Of a stretch of 64,000 bases of DNA, positions 58,561 to 64,000 are shown piece by piece. Under the pieces are notes generated by a model. The model searched no databases and was not told the origin of the DNA. It saw nothing but the letters and a program-made list of their open reading frames with translations. The translations under genes and the position numbers were made by a program. The first letter of the stretch is position 1. Each line of letters begins with the position of its first letter. The stretch covers positions 429,909-493,908 of the forward strand of contig NZ_VBSL01000004.1 in NCBI RefSeq assembly GCF_006149005.1. The letters run 5' to 3'. This DNA is from Larkinella sp. C7. GTDB taxonomy: Bacteria; Bacteroidota; Bacteroidia; Cytophagales; Spirosomataceae.

Positions 58561-58656
58561 TGAAGAATTAGGAGTGAAGAATTAAGAGTTGGCTGACGCA
58601 AGCTGAAAATAATGTGCGTCAGCCAACTCTTAATTCTTCACTCCTAATTCTTCACT
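58559..58656. repeat. Perfect 42-bp inverted repeat with heptad arms
   Basis: Arms 58559-58600 and 58615-58656 are exact reverse complements with a 14-nt loop. The inner 10 bp is GGCTGACGCA and the outer part is degenerate heptads (AACTCTT, AATTCTT, CACTCCT, AATTCTT on the right arm). It starts in the SDR stop codon and ends 4 bp before the stop of the convergent TPR-SH3 gene. Confidence 0.95.
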
Positions 58657-58660
58657 GATT

Positions 58661-59395
58661 TCAAATCAACCACACGTTATCCTTCCGGACATAATACAGG
58701 CCGTCGTTCCAGAAGACGTGGAGCCAGATGTCCTGGCTGCCGAGGATGTTGACTTTGTGGCCCCGGTTGATGACATCGGCCACGGGGGCTGCGGAGGATG
58801 GATCGCGCCGGAGCAGGACGCGGTCGCGGTTGATGATACCGGACTGGTAGCGTTCGGGCAGGTTGACCAGCAGCAGCAAGCCCGTGAGGTAGGCCAGGAC
58901 GATGAGTTTATGCCGTCGGCGGGCCGGTTCGTGGTTGCGGTATTTCAGCCAGAAAATACCAAAGGCGTAGGTCCCCAGCAACACCAGCCCCAGCGTGATG
59001 TAGAGTCCGTACTGTTTGTAGAACAGGTAAAAATAGTTCAGGTCGTCGGTTTCGTAACCCCGGAGGTTGTTCTGAATCGCCACCTCGTGCATCTTTTTCA
59101 GGATGGCTTCATCGGGTCGGCGGTCGAAATACACTTGCAGATAATAGAGCATTTTGGCCACATCACCCTGCTTTTCCCACACGTAGGCCAGCTTCAACAA
59201 CATCGGATCGGTCGGTTTGTAGCCTTTTCGCAAGTGGGATTCGTAGGCCTCTACGGCAGCCGGGTAGAGCCCCGCAGCAAACAGAGAATCAGCCTGGTAG
59301 AGGGTCACGGACGTCGATGCTGCGGCCGCATTTCCGACCCGCAGGAACAGCACAAATGAAAAAAAATAGAGCAATTTTAAAGAGTGACCTTGCAT
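58661..59395 (-). CDS. BatE-like membrane protein (TPR plus bacterial SH3)
   Basis: 244 residues from the ATG at 59395; the ORF reaches 59446 but the signal peptide begins at MQGHSLKLLYFF. A signal peptide and a periplasmic TPR-like segment (about 35-110) are followed by two membrane spans (about 130-150 and 165-185) and a bacterial SH3 domain (about 195-244; VADVINRGHKVNILG). The layout resembles BatE of the aerotolerance (Bat) clusters, but BatABCD are not present here. The resemblance is at architecture level only. Confidence 0.75.
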   Translation of the reverse strand: MQGHSLKLLYFFSFVLFLRVGNAAAASTSVTLYQADSLFAAGLYPAAVEAYESHLRKGYKPTDPMLLKLAYVWEKQGDVAKMLYYLQVYFDRRPDEAILKKMHEVAIQNNLRGYETDDLNYFYLFYKQYGLYITLGLVLLGTYAFGIFWLKYRNHEPARRRHKLIVLAYLTGLLLLVNLPERYQSGIINRDRVLLRRDPSSAAPVADVINRGHKVNILGSQDIWLHVFWNDGLYYVRKDNVWLI

Positions 59396-59420
59396 TTTCA
59401 CGTCAGAAAAGGTACTTTTG
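59390..59420 (+). promoter_or_regulatory. Likely promoter of the tRNA-Lys pair
   Basis: TTG (59390-59392), a 20-bp spacer and TACTTTTG (59413-59420). The start would be ~86 bp before the first tRNA. It overlaps the start of the divergent BatE-like gene. Confidence 0.5.
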
Positions 59421-59512
59421 CATCGCAATTTTGGGAAGCGACCCAAAATTACAAAAGGTAAAAGTAGAAAGGTTACGGTTCATATCATTTCTTTTCATCT
59501 GCTCCTTTTTCC

Positions 59513-59588
59513 GATCTGGTAGCTCAGCTGGTAGAGCAATACACTTTTAATGTATGGGTCCTGGGTTCGAATCCCAGCCGGATCACCA
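59513..59588 (+). tRNA. tRNA-Lys (anticodon TTT), copy 1
   Basis: 76 nt with encoded CCA. Acceptor GATCTGG / CCGGATC, anticodon loop CTTTTAA (TTT), T-arm CTGGGTTCGAATCCCAG. Identical to copy 2. Confidence 0.97.
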
Positions 59589-59670
59589 AAAAATAAGAAG
59601 TCTACAGTTTTCAGTGTTAATTCTTCAGTCGCATCGAGTTCCTCATGTCTGATCACTGACAATTGCTAAC

Positions 59671-59746
59671 GATCTGGTAGCTCAGCTGGTAGAGCAATAC
59701 ACTTTTAATGTATGGGTCCTGGGTTCGAATCCCAGCCGGATCACCA
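59671..59746 (+). tRNA. tRNA-Lys (anticodon TTT), copy 2
   Basis: 76 nt with encoded CCA, identical over its whole length to the copy 158 bp upstream. The 82-bp spacer is not repeated. Confidence 0.97.
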
Positions 59747-59778
59747 AAAATACAGCGAAGACACGCTTTCTTCACGAA

Positions 59779-59806
59779 CCCGCATCCTTCTCAGGGGCGG
59801 GATTTT
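59779..59806 (+). terminator. Terminator after the tRNA-Lys pair
   Basis: CCCGC / GCGGG stem with a longer loop followed by ATTTTTAT, 32 bp after the second tRNA. Confidence 0.5.
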
Positions 59807-59892
59807 TATTGTATTCCATTAGCCATTCACGCTCCTGCCAACTTTTTCACCGGCCATTCGTTTTAAAAGCAAATGAATGAACCATCAAATCC

Positions 59893-60435
59893 ATGAAAGC
59901 CCTCACACCAGTCTGCCTTTTCTTTCTTATGATGGCAGGCGCTGCCTGTAGCTCGATTCGCGTCGTTAAAACCGAACCGGCTCCCAACTTTGCGTTGTCC
60001 AATTACCGTACGTTTGCCTTTTCGGACATCGAATCGACGGGCGATATTCCCCAGAGCGGTTTTTACCGATCACAGGTCGATGCGTTGAAAGCCGCCATTG
60101 AAAAACAGTTGGTGAACAAAGGGCTACGTCGGGTGGACACGCAGCCGGATCTGATGATGAACATCGGCATTGCCGTCGATGAGAAGACGCAGACCCGTGA
60201 AACGAATTTTCGCACCGATCCGCCCTATTACATCGGACAACGGCGCTATAGCTGGCGGAGTCAGGAAGTCCCCGTGGGCAAATACCGGCAGGGAACGATC
60301 GACGCACACCTGATCGACGCGAAGCGGAATGAGATGGTTTGGCGGGGGATTGTGGAAGGGGTTATCCCGAAGAAGCCGGAGAAGCTTCAGAAACAGATCG
60401 ATGAAGGGATGGAAAAGCTGTTTTCCAAACTCTGA
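59893..60435 (+). CDS. DUF4136 lipoprotein
   Basis: 180 residues with a lipoprotein signal ending LMMAGAAC. The DUF4136 fold follows, with FALSNYRTFAFSD at the start and the C-terminal GTIDAHLIDAKRNEMVWRGIVEG. No function is established for this widespread envelope domain. It is convergent with the DUF3127 gene; an 11-bp hairpin separates their ends. Confidence 0.9.
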   Translation: MKALTPVCLFFLMMAGAACSSIRVVKTEPAPNFALSNYRTFAFSDIESTGDIPQSGFYRSQVDALKAAIEKQLVNKGLRRVDTQPDLMMNIGIAVDEKTQTRETNFRTDPPYYIGQRRYSWRSQEVPVGKYRQGTIDAHLIDAKRNEMVWRGIVEGVIPKKPEKLQKQIDEGMEKLFSKL

Positions 60436-60437
60436 TT

Positions 60438-60470
60438 CGGGTGATTTTCGGCAGAACCAAAAATCACCCG
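60438..60470. terminator. Hairpin between convergent DUF4136 and DUF3127 genes
   Basis: 11-bp exact stem CGGGTGATTTT / AAAATCACCCG with an 11-nt loop. T-run on only one side of the stem, so strength is uncertain. Confidence 0.65.
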
Positions 60471-60486
60471 GATGGTCAGTGTAGCA

Positions 60487-60888
60487 TTAGAACGGAAGTC
60501 CGTTGTCTTCTTCTTCAAACGTCGTCAGAGGGCGGTCTGCTGCGGCTGCGCGGGGTTCCGAGCGACGGGGGGCAGCGGCTGGTGCGGATTGTGGTTCGTA
60601 TCCTCCTCCACCGCCTTCGGCTGCCTCGATCCGCCAGGCCCGTACATCGGTATACCAGCGGTCGTTGTACTCGCGGGATTCGATGCTGATGGCGCATTTC
60701 ATCGTGTCGCCCGGCGCATATTGTGCCAGTTCGGCGGCTTTTTCGCCCCAGGCCATCAGGCAGACTTGTTTGGGAAACTGGTCGATGGTTTCGAGTACAA
60801 ATTGTTGCTTCGTCCAGGTTCCATTTTTCCCCTGACCCGATTGTTCAGGTAAAACTTTCACCAGTTTACCTACTAATTCCATTGCCAT
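60487..60888 (-). CDS. DUF3127 protein with SSB-like C-terminal tip
   Basis: 133 residues; ATG at 60888, with a second Met two codons on. The N-terminal ~85 residues form a DUF3127/OB-fold-like domain (GKLVKVLPEQSGQGKNGTWTK). An Ala/Pro/Arg-rich linker ends in an acidic tip EEEDNGLPF, close to the DDDIPF tip by which SSB recruits partner proteins. It may act on single-stranded DNA or with SSB-interacting proteins; that is inference. It is divergent from elbB. Confidence 0.88.
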   Translation of the reverse strand: MAMELVGKLVKVLPEQSGQGKNGTWTKQQFVLETIDQFPKQVCLMAWGEKAAELAQYAPGDTMKCAISIESREYNDRWYTDVRAWRIEAAEGGGGGYEPQSAPAAAPRRSEPRAAAADRPLTTFEEEDNGLPF

Positions 60889-61024
60889 ATGCTCTCTGTT
60901 ATTTTCTTTTTGTTTACTACTAGCCGAATTTCGTTTCGTCCGGCGAAGGTTGAAATGAATCGTTGAAGTTACAACTTTTTGGCTTAATTTTCCCCAAAAA
61001 ACCACCTCATTGATCCCCTGAATT

Positions 61025-61714
61025 ATGAAAATCGGAGTCTTGTTACACGGAAACGGCGTCTACGACGGCACCGAAATTCACGAAGCCGTCCTGACCCTGC
61101 TGGCCCTGGCGGAAGTGGGTGCCGAGCCGGTTTGCATCGCCCCCAATGTTGACCAATACCACGCGATTAACCACCTGACGGGCGAGGAAATGCCGGAAAC
61201 CCGCAACGTGCTGGTCGAATCGGCCCGGATTGCGCGGGGCAACATTCGCAACCTGGCCACCCTGACCGCCGACGAACTGGATGGGCTGGTGATGCCAGGC
61301 GGTTTTGGCACGGCAAAAAATATCACCAAATGGGCATTCGAAGGCCCGCAGGGAGCGATTCTGGAACCAGTCAAGCAATTCATCCTCGACCTGGTTTCGC
61401 TCAAGAAACCGATTGTCGCCCTGTGCATGAGTCCCACCACACTGGCCAAAGCCCTGGAAGGCAGCGGAATTTCGGCTACGCTTACGGTGGGTTCGGACCT
61501 GGAAGAAAGTCCGTACGAAATCAGCGGAATTGCCGCCGGAATCAATTCACTGGGCCACCACGCCGAGATGAAAACCGTACGGGAAATTTCGGTCGATCGG
61601 GAAAACAAGATCATCACCGCGCCCTGTTACATGATGGAAGCGTCCATTCTGGACGTCCGCAACAACATCCGGGCCGCCATCGATGAACTGGTGGTGCTGT
61701 TGCGGGAGGACTAA
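61025..61714 (+). CDS. elbB: Isoprenoid biosynthesis glyoxalase ElbB
   Basis: 229 residues, a DJ-1/PfpI-superfamily enzyme. Family features are the N-terminal MKIGVLLHGNGVYDGTEIHEAVL, MPGGFGTAKNI and the nucleophile Cys in ALCMSPTTLAKAL. ElbB-type proteins show glyoxalase III activity and are linked to isoprenoid metabolism by genetics; the physiological substrate is uncertain. It is divergent from the DUF3127 gene and followed by a hairpin. Confidence 0.95.
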   Translation: MKIGVLLHGNGVYDGTEIHEAVLTLLALAEVGAEPVCIAPNVDQYHAINHLTGEEMPETRNVLVESARIARGNIRNLATLTADELDGLVMPGGFGTAKNITKWAFEGPQGAILEPVKQFILDLVSLKKPIVALCMSPTTLAKALEGSGISATLTVGSDLEESPYEISGIAAGINSLGHHAEMKTVREISVDRENKIITAPCYMMEASILDVRNNIRAAIDELVVLLRED

Positions 61715-61720
61715 AAAACA

Positions 61721-61748
61721 CTGGCTCTTCTATCGGGAGAAGAGCCAG
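61721..61748. terminator. Hairpin after elbB
   Basis: 11-bp exact stem CTGGCTCTTCT / AGAAGAGCCAG with a 6-nt loop, 7 bp after the stop. The A-run lies upstream, so the T-run tail is only on the minus strand. Confidence 0.6.
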
Positions 61749-61930
61749 GTTCAGTGCTAACCTATGATGAACGAACCAGCCCGGTAGTGGAACCACCGAA
61801 CTGAATGGGGATGCCAGCCTTTGCTTTTACGCGCCGACTACGCCCCCCTATACGTTCTGGGTCATAAAGGCATGGAACTCGCTGCACTTACTGATGGCCG
61901 CATCATTTTTTAGTAATAAGTAAGGACGTC

Positions 61931-61961
61931 TTGGTTTTTTGAGTGCAAGTGCCTACTTTTG
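61931..61961 (+). promoter_or_regulatory. tRNA-Leu promoter
   Basis: TTG (61931-61933), a 20-bp spacer and TACTTTTG (61954-61961), ~26 bp before the mature tRNA. Confidence 0.65.
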
Positions 61962-61986
61962 CATCCACAAAAAATACGGTTTTCCT

Positions 61987-62069
61987 GTCCATGTGGTGGA
62001 ATTGGTAGACACGCCATCTTGAGGGGGTGGTGCCATCATGGTGTGAGGGTTCGAATCCCTCCGTGGACA
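61987..62069 (+). tRNA. tRNA-Leu (anticodon GAG)
   Basis: 83 nt with discriminator A; CCA not encoded. Acceptor GTCCATG / CGTGGAC, anticodon stem CCATC / GGTGG with loop TTGAGGG, a class II variable arm and a GGTTCGAATCC T-loop. Confidence 0.96.
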
Positions 62070-62098
62070 CATATTAGATTATTTTCGTTGAGATTGAC

Positions 62099-62128
62099 CA
62101 AGCAACCGCCCCAAAAGGCGGTTGCTTG
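62099..62128 (+). terminator. Hairpin after tRNA-Leu
   Basis: 12-bp stem CAAGCAACCGCC / GGCGGTTGCTTG with a 6-nt loop, 30 bp after the tRNA. No T-run follows. Confidence 0.6.
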
Positions 62129-62222
62129 CGTATAGAGCAACTGCATATTTCAAACTGTTATATAGCTTCCTATCAATTGCTTACAGTAGATTAAATTTTT
62201 GTTAGTGATTAGAAAACCGTAC

Positions 62223-62251
62223 TTTGTAAGTCTGTTCATACCTTACTTTTG
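62223..62251 (+). promoter_or_regulatory. Promoter of the nucleotidyltransferase pair (leaderless)
   Basis: TTTG (62223-62226), a 17-bp spacer and TACTTTTG (62244-62251). The ATG at 62259 is ~1 bp from the predicted start, so the mRNA would have almost no leader. Confidence 0.6.
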
Positions 62252-62258
62252 AAGTATA

Positions 62259-62732
62259 ATGGTAAAACTTGATTATCCCCCCCTTTTAGAGAAAGGGCAT
62301 AAAACGATAGGAGTCTGGCAGTTGGACGAGTTCTTTCTCAAACCTTTTCAGGATACAATTGTAGATACTGCTAGGAGGAGAGACTTAATCAGAAATTTGA
62401 ACCTATATTTGAGGGAGCTTCGGAAATTACAAATACCTATTGAAATATGGCTAGATGGATCTTTCACAACTAAACACCCTGAACCTCAAGATATTGACTT
62501 GATCGTTTGGGTAGATTCTAACGACGTCAATACACTTCCTGAGAATCTGCAGGTACTGTTTAATAGAATTGTTTCAAGTCGTGATTGGATAAAACTACAG
62601 TACAATGTTGACGTCTATTTAGGCGAAAAGGGAAGTGAAATTGATGAGGTAAAATATACCAAATGGTTTAGCTCTGGTCACCTATCATTCTCAGTAAAAG
62701 GCTTTTTTAAATTAATTCTTACGGATGTATAA
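62259..62732 (+). CDS. Pol-beta-fold nucleotidyltransferase (DUF6932-like)
   Basis: 157 residues. The nucleotidyltransferase motif IWLDGSFTTKHPEPQDIDLIVW gives Gly67-Ser68 and the metal-binding Asp78 and Asp80. Asp118 in YNVDVY is a plausible third acid, so the active site appears complete. Such minimal transferases occur as toxins or antitoxins of MNT-type systems and in other conflict modules; the activity here is unproven. The gene is AT-rich compared with its neighbours and its last 8 bp overlap the next ORF, so the two are co-translated. An almost leaderless promoter is in front. It lies 190 bp after tRNA-Leu, a common integration site. Confidence 0.78.
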   Translation: MVKLDYPPLLEKGHKTIGVWQLDEFFLKPFQDTIVDTARRRDLIRNLNLYLRELRKLQIPIEIWLDGSFTTKHPEPQDIDLIVWVDSNDVNTLPENLQVLFNRIVSSRDWIKLQYNVDVYLGEKGSEIDEVKYTKWFSSGHLSFSVKGFFKLILTDV

Positions 62733-63705
62733 CATTTCCAGGCTAGAAGATCTTCTTGAGGACGCCAGGAGTATGCTGTCTGACCATACAGTTCGATTAA
62801 AGCAACAGCCAGATAGCTTTTTTCACAAGGCGTTGGTAAAATCAACTAAAGATCGGGTTGAGGAAATAACAACTTTGCTTATCCAAGAAAAAGAGCGAAG
62901 AGGACAGGAGATCATTGAATTACGACTTATTGGGCAAAAAGCCCACTTTGGAAGTCTACCTGTTACTATTTTTAGTGAACTTACCGAATACTTTGAAGAG
63001 ATGTTGGTTCAAGCTGGTCGGTTCATCCGATATGGATATAACAACAAAAAAGCAATTAAAGAAACACGACAGCAATTAAATATCAAACTAAGTCAATTAT
63101 CGTCTGGATCAACACGTCTGTTTTTCACCATAGAATCACATCCTGACATGTACGGGCATAGTCTCACGGAAGATTGCCTTTACAAAACTTTTGACTTGTT
63201 GCAAATTGAACGCTCGGATGAAATAACCGACCGGGTCTCCCATTACGGAAAAGGTGGAGTAAAAAATATGAATCGATTCCTAAAAAGCCTTTTAAATGCC
63301 GATTTAGAAGCAGAAATTAATTGGTTTGCACCTAACGACAAGCAATTATTTTGGGAAGGCAATAAAGAGCGCCTTTACCAACTTCAGAATACTTTAGAAG
63401 GAATGGCACAAGCAGAACCAGAGGAAAAGCCTTTTTACGGTACAATTGTAACTGAGAGTATCAAAGGAAATGGCAGGTTCGAGATAGAACTGTGGTCGGG
63501 AGGACTGATAAGTGGTTCTGTTCCAACCAGTGCTATGAGTCAATTACTTAACCTACATGTAGGCGAAAGTTGCAAAGGAACTGTTTACGAACTAATTAGT
63601 GAGAATCGGATGATTGGCGAAATAAAGAAATCTTACCAATTAAAAACAATCGAGCCAGCAGATCCTCCATCCGAAACTTTTACTAAGCAGTATTCGCTTT
63701 TTTAA
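62725..63705 (+). CDS. Unknown partner of the nucleotidyltransferase
   Basis: 326 residues of no recognised family. The N-terminus is coiled-coil-like with charged helices (about 1-65, KDRVEEITTLLIQEKERRGQE). A mixed region follows, containing SGSTRLFFTIESHPDMYG and a DRVSHYGKGG stretch. The C-terminal ~85 residues look like a small beta-domain (GTIVTESIKGNGRFEIELWSGG). No HEPN RxxxxH motif is visible. It overlaps the nucleotidyltransferase gene by 8 bp and is AT-rich with it. A toxin-antitoxin or defence pair is possible; it could equally be an AT-rich accessory enzyme pair. Confidence 0.7.
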   Translation: MYNISRLEDLLEDARSMLSDHTVRLKQQPDSFFHKALVKSTKDRVEEITTLLIQEKERRGQEIIELRLIGQKAHFGSLPVTIFSELTEYFEEMLVQAGRFIRYGYNNKKAIKETRQQLNIKLSQLSSGSTRLFFTIESHPDMYGHSLTEDCLYKTFDLLQIERSDEITDRVSHYGKGGVKNMNRFLKSLLNADLEAEINWFAPNDKQLFWEGNKERLYQLQNTLEGMAQAEPEEKPFYGTIVTESIKGNGRFEIELWSGGLISGSVPTSAMSQLLNLHVGESCKGTVYELISENRMIGEIKKSYQLKTIEPADPPSETFTKQYSLF

Positions 63706-63784
63706 TTAACATGATTCCTTAATAGTTTGCTTTATTGAATTGAAGCTTCAAATGTATAAACTCAACGCAAATTGTGAGATTATT

Positions 63785-63936
63785 GACCCCGCAGGGGTCC
63801 GATGTTAATAGCAAATCGGTATATTAAGAACTCCAGGCGTGCCGGAGGTACGCAACTAAGCTTATATCGCGTACCTCCGGCACGCCTGGAGTTCTTAATA
63901 TACCGATTTGCTATTAACATTACGTGCCGCTGGCAC
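63785..63936. repeat. Compound palindromic (REP/BIME-like) element
   Basis: A perfect 52-bp inverted repeat (arms 63802-63853 and 63869-63920, 15-nt loop) is flanked by two small hairpins, GACCCC-gca-GGGGTC (63785-63799) and GTGCC-gct-GGCAC (63924-63936). Each long arm also ends in its own hairpin, GCGTGCC-gga-GGTACGC. The repeated short-stem, 3-nt-loop hairpins joined by a conserved AT-rich linker resemble REP elements mobilised by RAYT-type transposases. Confidence 0.9.
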
Positions 63937-64000
63937 TTGAACAACTGTTAAGCATGGGTATCATCTAATAGTTGGCATTGACTCAATAAAGACTTCTTAG

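Noticed and set aside
58661..59395. Bat aerotolerance operon
   Set aside because: Only a BatE-like architecture is present; there are no vWA BatA/B genes or MoxR neighbour here.
63706..64000. Possible CRISPR array at the right edge
   Set aside because: The repeats are inverted, not regularly spaced direct repeats, and no spacers or cas genes are seen.
62070..64000. Integrated element with tRNA-Leu as attachment site
   Set aside because: No second copy of the tRNA 3' end and no integrase were found in the window. An element may continue beyond the right edge, so this is unsupported rather than excluded.

Overview
This is a moderately GC-rich chromosomal window from a member of the phylum Bacteroidota, most like the Cytophagales/Spirosomaceae group. 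The evidence is two T9SS-type C-terminal sorting domains plus a gliding-motility (CHU_C) C-terminus, HU-CCDC81/SPOR and START-like proteins, a short RpoD without region 1.1, near-absent Shine-Dalgarno sequences, and promoters of the Bacteroidota type (TTG, 17-20 bp, TAnnTTTG). Genus-level assignment is inference only. About 52 protein genes and 4 tRNA genes are supported. Most large extra ORFs are shadows of real genes.

Layout. 1-2.8 kb: leftward cluster of a CHAT-type caspase-like protease with a degenerate STAND-like C-terminus, a MoxR AAA+ ATPase and a third gene cut by the window edge; it resembles NTPase-centred conflict systems. 2.9-6 kb: hybrid sensor kinase and a single-domain response regulator. 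6.4-10.8 kb: gyrA, a TPR protein and a small membrane protein. 11-15.2 kb: cobalamin-riboswitch-controlled operon (BtuB-like receptor, BtuG-like surface lipoprotein, PP-loop ATPase). 15.2-18.7 kb: XRE regulator with a cluster of TGTAAA sites, dapD, an AT-rich gap and gapA. 18.7-27.8 kb: two leftward operons (TonB-like/folC/trmB and TPR/outer-membrane barrel/HU-SPOR). 27.8-33 kb: M61 peptidase, TPR lipoprotein, menD. 33-43.9 kb: housekeeping genes (rpoD, pnp, rpsO, LptF/G, holA, acpH, dCMP deaminase, AarF-like kinase and TetR, yajQ). 44-57 kb: 3-hydroxybutyrate dehydrogenase, T9SS clients, comEC, phoH, dnaB, rlmD. 57-62 kb: CHRD lipoprotein, SDR, BatE-like protein, two identical tRNA-Lys, an SSB-tailed DUF3127 protein, elbB, tRNA-Leu. 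62.2-64 kb: an AT-rich two-gene unit (Pol-beta-type nucleotidyltransferase plus an unknown partner) followed by a compound palindromic repeat.

Three signals stand out. First, the CHAT/MoxR cluster at the left edge. Second, the AT-rich nucleotidyltransferase pair at the right edge, whose promoter implies a leaderless mRNA. Third, a family of intergenic inverted repeats whose arms are built from degenerate 7-bp units (11.8, 42.7, 48.8, 53.2 and 58.6 kb); one array of the same kind forms the hydrophobic core of a lipoprotein signal peptide at 30.1 kb.
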